The notes under the pieces are model-generated. The model had not been told where the DNA came from, did not search any database, and was given only the letters and a program-made list of their open reading frames with translations. Positions 7,685 to 15,061 of a stretch of 17,830 bases of DNA are shown here, piece after piece. Numbering within the stretch: position 1 is the first letter of the stretch; each line of letters begins with the position of its first letter. The stretch spans positions 1 through 17,830 of the forward strand of contig CAMCJU010000003.1 in NCBI GenBank assembly GCA_945875085.1. Reading direction: 5' to 3'. This DNA is from Candidatus Phycorickettsia trachydisci. Its GTDB lineage: Bacteria; Pseudomonadota; Alphaproteobacteria; Rickettsiales; Rickettsiaceae. The position numbers and the translations under genes were made by a program.

Positions 7685-7992
7685 TAAAATTACTATATTA
7701 TTATTCTTTATTTTTTTGTTGTTGTAGTGTCCATTTTTATGTTGGATTCTGACTTATCCACAAAGTTGTCAACATTTTTCATGACTTGAGTTTACCTTAT
7801 ATTTCTTAAGTATTTAAGCTGTTTTTTGCCATTTATCTACATAATTTTTTTTAAGGTTCAGTGTGTTAATTATGTTGAGGATAAAATGTGGATTTCTGTG
7901 GATAACTTTTCTTTTCTATCTTTTCTACACTTTATCCACAAAATTATCAACAATTTGCATTTTGCAGTAAAAAGACAAAAATGTTCAGCTGT

Positions 7993-8008
7993 TAGAGGTA
8001 AACCTCTA
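7993..8008. repeat. 16-bp palindrome in oriC
   Basis: TAGAGGT (7993-7999) and ACCTCTA (8002-8008) form a perfect palindrome around AA, between the third and fourth perfect DnaA boxes. It is G+C-richer than its surroundings and is not a DnaA box. It looks like a binding site for a dimeric protein, whose identity is unknown. Confidence 0.6.
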
Positions 8009-8044
8009 TATTTTACTTAAAAAAGTGGCCTGTTATCGCTAATT

Positions 8045-8069
8045 TTATCCACATAGCTTATGTGGATAA
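8045..8069. promoter_or_regulatory. Inverted pair of DnaA boxes in oriC
   Basis: TTATCCACATA (8045-8055) and its exact reverse complement (8059-8069) are separated by only GCT. This gives two head-to-head DnaA boxes in a perfect 11-bp inverted repeat. Such a close pair could nucleate cooperative DnaA binding. The repeat is followed by a T-run (8071-8077), so it could also act as a terminator for plus-strand transcription, though no rightward gene precedes it. Confidence 0.8.
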
Positions 8070-8098
8070 GTTTTTTTCTATAAAGTGGTAATTTAGCT

Positions 8099-8140
8099 CA
8101 GTTGTGTTAGTTAAAAAAACAGTTGTGTTAGCTAAAAAAA
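8099..8140. repeat. Tandem 21-bp direct repeat in oriC
   Basis: Two adjacent 21-base units (8099-8119 and 8120-8140) begin CAGTTGTGTTAG and end in seven A residues. They differ at one position only (T or C at unit position 13). The period of 21 bp equals two helical turns, so both A-tracts face the same side of the helix. It sits between the DnaA box pair and the TPR-like gene and could be part of the unwinding or bending element. Confidence 0.75.
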
Positions 8141-8189
8141 TTATTATGTATCAATAATACGTCTTGCTAAGAATAAAAATTTCAGACCT

Positions 8190-8951
8190 TTATAAAGATT
8201 TCGGGCAAAGATTTCTTGCTTTGATAAGATCGTTTTTAGCTACCTGATCATGACCAAGGGCAGAGAAAGTTTTAGCGCGTAATTGATAAATTCCTGCTGC
8301 ATATTGATGATAGTTTTGATGCGATATTTCAAGCATTTTGCCTACTTGTTCTATACATTTTAAAGCGTTTAGTAAATCATGATCATAAAGGTGGCTAATG
8401 GCTTTTATCAGCCAAAACCTATGCGAATCGTAAGAGAAATCTTGCAGTAAAATTTGCGCGTCCCTTATTTTGCCCAAATAAACATATCTGATAGCCCGAT
8501 CTAAAGATTTAAGCTGCTGCGTAGTTTTAAATTCTTTGGCAACAAAGCGTAAGAACTCTTGCTCGTATTGGTAATTTTTATCATAAGCTAAAACCGCGCT
8601 TAGCTGATCTGGTAAATTTTGCGCCAATTTATTAATAGGGTCTTGAAACTGAGCTTTAGCCAAATAGTGCTTTGCATCGCCAAAATTGCCTGCTGCACGC
8701 TTAGTATATGCCGATATTGTATATGCGAAGGACTGCTCAAAATGAAAGTAGCTGTGGAATTTTTCAATAATAGCGATGATCTGATTGATGTATGTAAGAT
8801 TATGGTGATAATTATTTGAGGTAGCTATTAATGCCAGCCAATAGTTAACGTTGTTGCTATCATTTGATATAATATCTGGGGCAATGTTTAATATTTCATA
8901 TATATCAAGATGAAAATCTAGATCAGCATAATTACTTGCAACTAAAGACAT
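8190..8951 (-). CDS. TPR-like repeat protein, unknown function
   Basis: This 253-residue protein is soluble-looking, with no signal peptide or membrane segment. It is built of helix pairs reminiscent of tetratricopeptide repeats: segments around residues 75-105 (AAGNFGDAKHYLAKAQFQDP), 150-172 (YVYLGKIRDAQILLQDF) and 215-250 (AGIYQLRAKTFSALGHDQ, then AKNDLIKARNLCP) have the A/G and A spacing of TPR units. It is His-, Tyr- and Asn-rich. It starts 1 base after the MFS transporter gene ends, so the two are probably cotranslated, and it ends at the edge of oriC with transcription pointing into it. TPR proteins act as protein-binding scaffolds, but the partner is unknown. Confidence 0.75.
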   Translation of the reverse strand: MSLVASNYADLDFHLDIYEILNIAPDIISNDSNNVNYWLALIATSNNYHHNLTYINQIIAIIEKFHSYFHFEQSFAYTISAYTKRAAGNFGDAKHYLAKAQFQDPINKLAQNLPDQLSAVLAYDKNYQYEQEFLRFVAKEFKTTQQLKSLDRAIRYVYLGKIRDAQILLQDFSYDSHRFWLIKAISHLYDHDLLNALKCIEQVGKMLEISHQNYHQYAAGIYQLRAKTFSALGHDQVAKNDLIKARNLCPKSL

Positions 8952-8952
8952 T

Positions 8953-10167
8953 TTAATTTTTAGGATATGACTTAAGGCAGTAGATCGCGCTTGCTCCTAA
9001 TGTAATGACGTAAGCAATATAGGGCAAAAAGCTACCAAAATGCTGAAAAATAAACAATGCCCCAACTGCTGTACTGCGCCCTAAAAGCTCCATGCCAATA
9101 CCGCCCCCAAGAGCGTTAATTAAGTATTTTTCTGCTCCGCATGAATCAGTGACATTTGCAGTCCAGATTTTTAGAGCTATGGAAAATGGAACTCCCGTTG
9201 TAACGACTAAAATTCTCATCAAAGTGATCTCATTGACGCTTGAAGTTGGAAGAAGCCACAATAAAAGCGAAGCACAAAATATCAAACAGTAAGCGCAGCC
9301 TGTCATAAATTTTTCAACTTTAATATCCTTAAGTATCCACCCAGCTATAGGTATTACGCAGCCATCGAGGATAATTAGATAGGTATTGAGCTCCAATGCC
9401 TGGCTGATGGAGATTTTTTTTGTAATTGGTAAAATGGTGTTAATAATTGTAAATGAGATCGGATAGGATATGTAGCTAAAGCCATTTAAAATTCCGATGC
9501 GCAATATTTTTGCCTTAGAAGATTTAATTATACTCATGCTGCTAAAGTTATGTTCTTTAACTACTCTGTCAAATTTATATCTTGAAGCTCTTATTAATAT
9601 TCCAACTATGCTAGTTGCAAAGCCTAAGAAAAAGCCAACGCGCCAGTATAGCATAGGATCACTACTTTTGCTGATCCTTTCTGCTACTAAGGAGGCGATA
9701 AGCATGCCAAATAATGTTGAGAGTCCATAGACGCTACTGAAAAATCTTCGTCTTTGCGGATTGGTAGATATTAAATATAATCCGGCTATGGCTCCTTCTC
9801 CAGAAGCAAAAATAGACTGCATAGCCCTCATAATTAAAAGCAATATTGGCGCTAGACATCCTATTTGTTGATAATTTGGTAACAGACCAATTATGAAAGT
9901 TGAGCAAGCAACGCCAATTAAAGAATATTTTAAAGCTTTTAATGGCCCAACTACTGAGGCAAATCTGCCAAACAAAGCCGCTCCAAGAGGCCTTGTGATC
10001 AGACCTATCGAGGCTATGCCGTAAGCTTTGATTTGACTAATTAACGGCAGGTCGTCGCAAAAAAACACCGATGCAATGAAGGGAGCCAGCAAAGTATAAA
10101 TATGCGTGTCATAATGATCTAAAAGATTGCCAATTAATATTGCCAAATTATACTTACGTTTTTGCAT
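8953..10167 (-). CDS. MFS transporter, metabolite:H+ symporter (ProP-like) type
   Basis: The 404-residue product has about twelve hydrophobic segments. Features of the MHS/ProP branch are visible: an N-terminal NLLDHYDTHIYTLLAPF, and RAMQSIFASGEGAIAGLYL, which corresponds to the RxxQGxxxGGE region, followed by RRRFFSSVYG. The usual MFS motif A (GxxxDRxGRR) is degenerate here (GRFASVVGPLKAL), lacking the Asp-Arg pair. Rickettsiales carry many ProP-like carriers thought to import host metabolites, so uptake of a small solute is likely, but the substrate cannot be read from sequence. It forms a pair with the TPR-like gene, 1 base apart. Confidence 0.85.
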   Translation of the reverse strand: MQKRKYNLAILIGNLLDHYDTHIYTLLAPFIASVFFCDDLPLISQIKAYGIASIGLITRPLGAALFGRFASVVGPLKALKYSLIGVACSTFIIGLLPNYQQIGCLAPILLLIMRAMQSIFASGEGAIAGLYLISTNPQRRRFFSSVYGLSTLFGMLIASLVAERISKSSDPMLYWRVGFFLGFATSIVGILIRASRYKFDRVVKEHNFSSMSIIKSSKAKILRIGILNGFSYISYPISFTIINTILPITKKISISQALELNTYLIILDGCVIPIAGWILKDIKVEKFMTGCAYCLIFCASLLLWLLPTSSVNEITLMRILVVTTGVPFSIALKIWTANVTDSCGAEKYLINALGGGIGMELLGRSTAVGALFIFQHFGSFLPYIAYVITLGASAIYCLKSYPKN

Positions 10168-10245
10168 TATGTTTAAAGGGTGTATTTCAAGTATTTGAGC
10201 AGTATATTAACCATTTTATTCGCGCTACTTACTTCTGGAAGTTTA

Positions 10246-10260
10246 TAGAATAAAATTCTA
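10246..10260. promoter_or_regulatory. Small inverted repeat upstream of the MFS gene
   Basis: TAGAAT and ATTCTA flank AAA in the 254-bp gap between the MFS gene and tRNA-Asn. A second small repeat, ACTT-CTGG-AAGT, lies at 10231-10242. These could be operators or hairpins in the leader of the MFS-TPR transcript. Nothing else in the gap is recognisable. Confidence 0.25.
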
Positions 10261-10421
10261 TCATTATTGTAGTGGTCTGCAAATATTAGCGCAAGATTCC
10301 TGATGGTAATTTTGGCTAAATTAAATATTGATGTGGTGAATGTTGTATTGAAAAGTATATAAGGCGGATTTTGTGGCTGACTCTGCGCTTATTTTGGCAG
10401 CTTATTTTGATAGATAATTTG

Positions 10422-10496
10422 TGGCTCCCCGAGCAGGATTCGAACCTGCGACCGATCGGTTAACAGCCGATTGCTCTACCGCTGAGCTATCGAGGA
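10422..10496 (-). tRNA. tRNA-Asn (anticodon GUU)
   Basis: Read on the minus strand this is a complete 75-base cloverleaf. The acceptor stem TCCTCGA pairs with TCGGGGA (one T-G wobble), the D arm is GCTC-AGCGGTA-GAGC, and the anticodon stem ATCGG/CCGAT encloses loop CTGTTAA with anticodon GTT. The T arm is GCAGG-TTCGAAT-CCTGC, the discriminator base is G, and CCA is encoded. GUU reads both Asn codons. The gene stands alone, upstream of and in the same direction as the MFS-TPR pair. Confidence 0.97.
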
Positions 10497-10519
10497 ATAT
10501 TTTCAAGGGCGACAATTAC

Positions 10520-10548
10520 ATCATATTAATTTTAAGATTAAAAATCAA
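10520..10548 (-). promoter_or_regulatory. Sigma-70-type promoter of tRNA-Asn
   Basis: On the minus strand a -35 hexamer TTGATT (10548-10543) is separated by 17 bases from a -10 hexamer TATGAT (10525-10520). The tRNA 5' end lies about 23 bases downstream. The match to TTGACA/TATAAT and the ideal spacing make this one of the better promoters in the window. Confidence 0.65.
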
Positions 10549-10581
10549 GTCATGGCAATAGATTTTTTTGCAAGTTTGTTT

Positions 10582-10610
10582 TTGGGGATTTTCCAAAGCG
10601 CTGCTATAAT
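10582..10610 (+). promoter_or_regulatory. Candidate promoter of the glycosyltransferase-M16 pair
   Basis: A perfect -10 hexamer TATAAT (10605-10610) is preceded at 17 bases by TTGGGG (10582-10587), which keeps the TTG of the -35 consensus. The start codon at 10656 would leave a leader of roughly 40 bases. It faces away from the tRNA-Asn promoter, so the gap 10497-10655 is a divergent control region. Confidence 0.5.
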
Positions 10611-10655
10611 CCAATGATGGTTAAAATTTTTAAATTATAGGCATTAGAAGCAAAT

Positions 10656-11681
10656 TTGAAAATCATGAACATAATGCTCAGCAGAGATCTTGGAGGCATA
10701 CAAAAGGCTTTTCTCAATTATAGCAACATGCTGACAAATGCAGGTAATGATGTGCTAAACATTACCTCTGAAAACAGCCAAATTACCCAAGAGTATAAAA
10801 ATTCAGATCAAGGAGAGCAGATCAAAAACCTATGCCAATGGGACGTGTACTCAATTTTTCAGCTCAGAAAGATTTTTAAAAATTTTAATCCAGATTGCAT
10901 TATAGCCCACACAAGTAGAGCTATTAAATTCTCTCATTACGCAAGACTTTATACTGGCTATAAACTAATATCAGCTGCCCATAACTACAATTACAAATGG
11001 TTTAAAAAGTCCGACTATGTTTTTTCCATCACTCAGCACTTGGCAGATTTTCTCCAAAGAAAAAAAATACCTCAAGACAGGATATATATCGTAGGCAATA
11101 GTCTTGAGATTACTAGATCTTTTCAGGTTAAAGATTTCTCTAAAGTCATTACATTAGGCACGCTCTCAAGGTTAGTGCCCCAAAAAGGTTTGGATATTTT
11201 TCTGCACTCGATTTTATTACTGCAGCAAAGAGGAGGAGATTTTAAGGTTGTTATTGGCGGAGATGGTCAGCAAAGAATAGAGCTGGAAAAATTAGTCCAA
11301 AAATTAAGCTTAAGAAATGTAGAATTTATCGGATGGGTCAAAGATAAAGATCAATTTTTTGACAAAATAGATATTTTTTGCCTCCCGTCATTAATTGAGC
11401 CATTTGGCATCGTTACTTTGGAGGCCATGATGCATAGCACGCCAATTATAGCTAGCAAATCCGCAGGACCAAGTCAGAATATATCAGATGGGTTTAGCGG
11501 CCTGCTTTGTAAATTAGGAGATGCTCAAGATATGGCAGAAAAAATTTGGCTATTATCACGCAAGCCTGATCTTGCAAAAAGTCTAGCGCGCAATGCATAT
11601 GCTTGCTTAACTGATAATTTTAGCGCCCAGATCATTCAAAATACACTAAATAATCATTTAAAACATATATGCTCCAAATAA
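10656..11681 (+). CDS. Glycosyltransferase, GT4-type (GT-B fold)
   Basis: The 341-residue product is a retaining nucleotide-sugar glycosyltransferase of the GT4 type. The N-terminal half opens IMLSRDLGGIQKAFLNY, a GG loop typical of the acceptor domain. The C-terminal half has GTLSRLVPQKGLDIFL, VVIGGDG and the EX7E motif EPFGIVTLE (E248, E256), followed by TPIIASKSAGPSQNISDG for the donor site. No signal or membrane segment is obvious. The likely role is assembly of a cell-envelope glycan or lipopolysaccharide core, with unknown donor and acceptor. The start may be TTG at 10656, which has AGAAG 5 bases upstream, or ATG at 10665. The end overlaps the peptidase gene by 13 bases. Confidence 0.88.
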   Translation: MKIMNIMLSRDLGGIQKAFLNYSNMLTNAGNDVLNITSENSQITQEYKNSDQGEQIKNLCQWDVYSIFQLRKIFKNFNPDCIIAHTSRAIKFSHYARLYTGYKLISAAHNYNYKWFKKSDYVFSITQHLADFLQRKKIPQDRIYIVGNSLEITRSFQVKDFSKVITLGTLSRLVPQKGLDIFLHSILLLQQRGGDFKVVIGGDGQQRIELEKLVQKLSLRNVEFIGWVKDKDQFFDKIDIFCLPSLIEPFGIVTLEAMMHSTPIIASKSAGPSQNISDGFSGLLCKLGDAQDMAEKIWLLSRKPDLAKSLARNAYACLTDNFSAQIIQNTLNNHLKHICSK

Positions 11682-12931
11682 GTAAGTTAAGTAACGATCT
11701 TCAATTAGTATCTACTTACATGCCGGCAATCAATTCGGTAAGTATTAATATTTTAGTTAAAATAGGCAGCAGGTATGAATCTGAAGCTGAGCACGGTATG
11801 TGTCATTTCTTAGAGCATATGGCTTTTAAAGGAACGCAAAAAAGAACCTATCAGCAAATTGCTGTGGAGTTTGACACTATAGGGGGGCAATTTAATGCTT
11901 ACACCTCCAAAGAACATACTGTATATTGCGCAAAAGTCTTAAGCAAGCATATACATATTGCCATGGATATTTTGGCCGATATTTTACAAAACTCCAAGTT
12001 TGATCAAGAGGAAATAGATAAGGAAAGAAATGTAATATTTCAAGAAATGGCCGCGGTGTTAGACAATCCTGACGAGCTGGTTTATGACAATCTAACAGAA
12101 ATAGTTTTTGATAAGCAGGCTCTTGGCAAGTCTATTTTAGGCAGCAAAGAAAGCATATCTAAATTTAACACCTCTTCCTTTGAGCAATATACCCAAAGAC
12201 ACTATCACAGCGATAATATAATCATATCGGTTGCTGGAAATATTACTCACGCAGACTTCCAAACTCTCGCGCAGGATTTTTTTGGCTCCTTACCTAATGG
12301 CCAAAAAGCAAGCTATGAGCAAGGTTATTACACCCCTGGCAATATCATAGTTAGTAAAGATCTAGAGCAGGTTAACCTTATTTTAAGCTTTCAGGGCGTT
12401 TCTTATGTCAATGAGCAAGAGTTTTACAAAGCTCAAGTATTGTCGCTTATTTTAGGCGGGGGGCTTTCCTCAAGGTTATTTCAAAACATTCGCGAGAAGC
12501 ATGGCCTGGTTTATTCTGTGGGATCTTTTAACAGCTCTTATAGTGATTTGGGCCTATTTTGTTTATATGGCTCGACCACTCCTGAAAATCTTGATAATCT
12601 GCTTTGTCAGTTACATAATGAAGTAAGCTCAATTTGCAGCAACATCTCATGTGGCGAGCTTACTAGGGCTAAAGATCAGATACAAGCCAGCATGATCATG
12701 GCCGAAGAAGAGTCTGGCTATAAATCTGAAACTTCTGCTAAAAATCTTGCTATCTTTGGGAGGCAGATTAACTTTGAGGAAATATTAAAGCAGATTAACG
12801 CCCTTGAAGTTAATGACATCTTGCAAAGCGCTAGGAGCATTTTTTCTTCCAAGTTAACGCTAAGCGCAATTGGACCAGATTTGAAGCTTGAATATGAAAA
12901 AATAGCTCAGCAATTTAAAGGGTTAATTTGA
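11669..12931 (+). CDS. M16-family zinc peptidase (mitochondrial-processing-peptidase-like)
   Basis: The 420-residue product matches the short, two-domain M16B peptidases related to the mitochondrial processing peptidase beta subunit. The inverted zinc motif HFLEH is at residues 46-50 (H46, E49, H50), and the distal ligand is E126 in ERNVIFQE. The typical GGQFNAYTSKEHTVYCAKVL follows the motif. The C-terminal domain has the glycine-rich GGGLSSRLFQNIREKHGLVYSVGS. There is no signal peptide, so it is probably cytoplasmic, where relatives degrade or process peptides. It starts inside the end of the glycosyltransferase gene and converges on rpe. Confidence 0.93.
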   Translation: MLQISKLSNDLQLVSTYMPAINSVSINILVKIGSRYESEAEHGMCHFLEHMAFKGTQKRTYQQIAVEFDTIGGQFNAYTSKEHTVYCAKVLSKHIHIAMDILADILQNSKFDQEEIDKERNVIFQEMAAVLDNPDELVYDNLTEIVFDKQALGKSILGSKESISKFNTSSFEQYTQRHYHSDNIIISVAGNITHADFQTLAQDFFGSLPNGQKASYEQGYYTPGNIIVSKDLEQVNLILSFQGVSYVNEQEFYKAQVLSLILGGGLSSRLFQNIREKHGLVYSVGSFNSSYSDLGLFCLYGSTTPENLDNLLCQLHNEVSSICSNISCGELTRAKDQIQASMIMAEEESGYKSETSAKNLAIFGRQINFEEILKQINALEVNDILQSARSIFSSKLTLSAIGPDLKLEYEKIAQQFKGLI

Positions 12932-12976
12932 GGTTTTATAGGATAAATTGATAAATGATTAGCTATAAAGCGTCTT

Positions 12977-13639
12977 TTAAAACTTTTTGCAGCTGTCTAA
13001 TACTGATTTTAAGCGGGAAACATTGGCCCTAATGGCATTGTTTTGATATAGATAGCTGCCGCTAACTAGTAAATTTGCCCCCATCAGCGCAGCTGGCAAT
13101 ATTGTTTCTTGATTGATGCCGCCGTCAACGCTAAGTATTGTATCAGGCCTTAACTTACCTGATAAAATCTTGATTTTTTCCAGTTGATTTGGGATGAATT
13201 TTTGCCCGCCAAAGCCAGGATTCACGCTCATTACTAATACTAAATCTAGTATATCTACCAGAAAATCAATGCTACTTGGCAAAGTTGAGGGCAGTAAAGC
13301 GATGCCAGCTTTTACGCCAGCATTTTTAATCTGATTTATCACTCTATCAGCGTGAGTCGTTGCTTCTAAGTGAATAGTTAGCATATCTGCTCCTGCTGCA
13401 ATAAAGCTCTCAATATGTCTTTCTGGTTTACTGACCATCAGATGGACATCTAAAGGCAGCTTGGATATTCCTTTTAAGGCTTGTACTATATTTGGCCCAA
13501 AAGAGATATTGGGTACAAAATCGCCGTCCATTATATCCACGTGGAGCATATCAACACCAGCGCGCTCCAATTCGAAAACTTCTCTTTCTAAATGCAGTAA
13601 ATTTGCAGATAGTATTGAGCCGGCTAAAATTTTCTTCAT
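12977..13639 (-). CDS. rpe: Ribulose-phosphate 3-epimerase
   Basis: Rpe interconverts ribulose 5-phosphate and xylulose 5-phosphate in the pentose phosphate pathway. The product from ATG at 13639 has 220 residues, the family's usual size. It shows a TIM-barrel motif series: GSILSAN, DIMDGDFVPNISFGP, DVHLMVSKPERH, VMSVNPGFGGQKF and SVDGGINQET. The frame stays open upstream to 13732, but that extension overlaps flhB and adds 31 residues unlike the family, so I reject it. The start lies 11 bases after the flhB stop. The pairing with flhB has no functional logic I can see. Confidence 0.94.
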   Translation of the reverse strand: MKKILAGSILSANLLHLEREVFELERAGVDMLHVDIMDGDFVPNISFGPNIVQALKGISKLPLDVHLMVSKPERHIESFIAAGADMLTIHLEATTHADRVINQIKNAGVKAGIALLPSTLPSSIDFLVDILDLVLVMSVNPGFGGQKFIPNQLEKIKILSGKLRPDTILSVDGGINQETILPAALMGANLLVSGSYLYQNNAIRANVSRLKSVLDSCKKF

Positions 13640-13649
13640 AAAAGTTTTT

Positions 13650-14732
13650 TCATGATCGTTTGTTTTTGCGTTGATAGATGTAGCTGATGATTTTGGCAAC
13701 TGCCTCATAATGCTCTTTGCGAATTGGCGCATCCAAAGGAATCTTATATAAAGCTTGGGCTAGAGGTTTGTTTTCAATGATTGGAATATCGTATTTTTCG
13801 GCGATTTTTTTAATTTCCGCCGCGATCAGATCTAGTCCTTTGGCAGTTACAATTGGCGCAGATCCTGAGCTACTATCGTAAGCTAGAGCAACAGCATAAT
13901 GTGTTGGGTTAGTAATAATAACATCAGCTTTCGGTATGCTTGCCATCATACGTTTTCGAGCCCTGCTTATTTGCATAGATCTCATTTTTTGTTTGATTTG
14001 TGGATTGCCTTCAGTATCTTTATATTCTTGCTTGATCTCGTATTTAGACATTTTGAGTGATTTGAAGTACTCAAAGCGCTGATAACCATAGTCAAGTCCA
14101 GCGATACCAGCCATTACAATAATTACAAAAATTAGCACATGCTTGACGATGGTAGATATTTTATCAATTATTTGCGCGATACTTAAATCTTGATAAAGGG
14201 TTAAAGATTTTATGTCAGATTTAATAATCAGGTATAGGAAAAAGCCAATAACGGTGATTTTTAGAAGGCTTTTTATTAATTCCAAAATACTTTTAAACGA
14301 AAACAACCTTTTTAAACCGCTTTGTAGAGATATGCGCGAGAGTTGAGGGGTAATTTGCGAGCCGCTAAAAACAAACTGTCCTTGTTGAATAAAAGAAGAA
14401 AAAATAGGCAAGATTACTACAATAAATAGCAACGGTCCTAAAAAAGTTAGGGCATTTTTAGCAGATAAATTCAAAACATCTGCTACTTGCTTTAAATTTA
14501 TGGCAATTTGTCCAGATTGTTCGATTAAAAGCCTAAGGCTGGCTATATATTTTTGAACGCTATATGGTAGAATCCAAATTAAAAATATACTGCTACCAAA
14601 AATCATCAAGAAGCTAGTGACTTCTTTTGAGTTAATGACTTGCCCCTTTTCTAGAGCTTCTTCTAGTTTTTTCTGGGAGGGTTCTTCGGTTTTGGAATCT
14701 TCGTCTTGATCTTCGCTACTTTCTTGAGCCAT
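13650..14732 (-). CDS. flhB: Flagellar type III export protein FlhB
   Basis: FlhB is the membrane export-switch protein that changes flagellar secretion from rod/hook to filament substrates after self-cleavage. The 360-residue product has the cytoplasmic N-terminus TEEPSQKKLEEALEKGQV and four hydrophobic segments (about 41-60, 95-118, 145-170, 195-215). A cytoplasmic domain follows with the autocleavage motif NPTH (N275-P276) and then YAVALAY and IPIIENKPLAQALY. All the elements needed for cleavage are present. The homologous virulence protein SctU is possible in principle, but motA and motB in the same window favour the flagellar form. No clear ribosome-binding site precedes the ATG. Confidence 0.92.
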   Translation of the reverse strand: MAQESSEDQDEDSKTEEPSQKKLEEALEKGQVINSKEVTSFLMIFGSSIFLIWILPYSVQKYIASLRLLIEQSGQIAINLKQVADVLNLSAKNALTFLGPLLFIVVILPIFSSFIQQGQFVFSGSQITPQLSRISLQSGLKRLFSFKSILELIKSLLKITVIGFFLYLIIKSDIKSLTLYQDLSIAQIIDKISTIVKHVLIFVIIVMAGIAGLDYGYQRFEYFKSLKMSKYEIKQEYKDTEGNPQIKQKMRSMQISRARKRMMASIPKADVIITNPTHYAVALAYDSSSGSAPIVTAKGLDLIAAEIKKIAEKYDIPIIENKPLAQALYKIPLDAPIRKEHYEAVAKIISYIYQRKNKRS

Positions 14733-14911
14733 AGAGCAATTTATATAAGCAATTTTATATTTTATTATAACCTGAAATATTATAACTCAATAACTTGGGT
14801 TTGTGATGGGGGTTTATTATTATTTTAGTTTTATTACTACTAAAAAGATGTCTTTTTTCATGATATTAAATACATTCTTGATTTGTATCAAAATTAATGT
14901 GTCTTTTTTCT

Positions 14912-14928
14912 CACACATTGATAGTGTG
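14912..14928. promoter_or_regulatory. CACAC-N7-GTGTG dyad upstream of the Adr-like gene
   Basis: CACAC (14912-14916) and GTGTG (14924-14928) are perfect arms around ATTGATA. The dyad centre lies about 36 bases before a candidate extended -10 element. That is the place for an activator or repressor of the surface-protein gene. The binding protein is unknown. Confidence 0.35.
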
Positions 14929-14952
14929 TTGGCTATTAAGATTTAAATGTTG

Positions 14953-14961
14953 TGGTATGAT
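14953..14961 (+). promoter_or_regulatory. Candidate extended -10 promoter for the Adr-like gene
   Basis: TGGTATGAT fits the extended -10 form (TGn-TATGAT) and lacks a good -35, as such promoters may. A second option is TTGAAA (15008-15013) with TATAAT (15033-15038), but its spacing of 19 bases is long and the leader would be under 20 bases. Confidence 0.35.
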
Positions 14962-15061
14962 TTGCAATGATCGATTAATCTGATATAGATTCGGGCATTG
15001 AAGTTTATTGAAATGCTTTATGTTGCGAATTTTATAATTTAGATCAGGTTTAATAAACGTT

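Larger units (their letters stand above)
7685..8189. other. oriC: Chromosomal replication origin (oriC)
   Basis: This 505-bp gene-free, AT-rich region beside hemE holds five perfect DnaA boxes (TTATCCACA). Three are on the plus strand, at 7754-7762, 7932-7940 and 8045-8053. Two are on the minus strand, at 7897-7905 and 8061-8069. Near matches lie at 7833-7841 (TTATCTACA) and on the minus strand at 7887-7895. AT-rich A-tracts at 8111-8160 could serve as the unwinding element. hemE-linked origins are established for Caulobacter and Rickettsia prowazekii. I found no canonical CtrA site (TTAA-N7-TTAA), although such sites have been described in those origins. Five perfect 9-mers in 500 bases is far more than chance. 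Confidence 0.92.
14733..15061. other. Divergent intergenic region flhB / Adr-like gene
   Basis: These 329 bases separate the divergent flhB and Adr-like genes. They contain the 11-mer TGTCTTTTTTC twice (14849-14859 and 14900-14910). The first copy overlaps an A/T inverted repeat (AAAAAGA-TG-TCTTTTT), and a CACAC-N7-GTGTG dyad lies at 14912-14928. Two candidate -10 elements for the rightward gene lie at 14956-14961 and 15033-15038. I see no RNA gene or short ORF that I would call. Confidence 0.5.

Noticed and set aside
7826..8020. A 64-residue open frame on the plus strand inside the origin
   Set aside because: It overlaps three DnaA boxes and the palindrome, has no ribosome-binding site, and its translation is low-complexity with no family resemblance. 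It is best explained by origin sequence.
7685..8189. CtrA binding sites (TTAA-N7-TTAA) in oriC
   Set aside because: TTAA occurs several times, but the spacings I find are 4 and 11 bases, never 7. Only half-sites are present.
13640..13732. N-terminal extension of Rpe by 31 residues
   Set aside because: It overlaps the end of flhB and does not resemble epimerase N-termini. MKKILAGSILSAN fits the family start.
13650..14732. Virulence-type SctU instead of FlhB
   Set aside because: No other injectisome genes are seen, and motA and motB are in the same window, so the flagellar paralogue is more likely.
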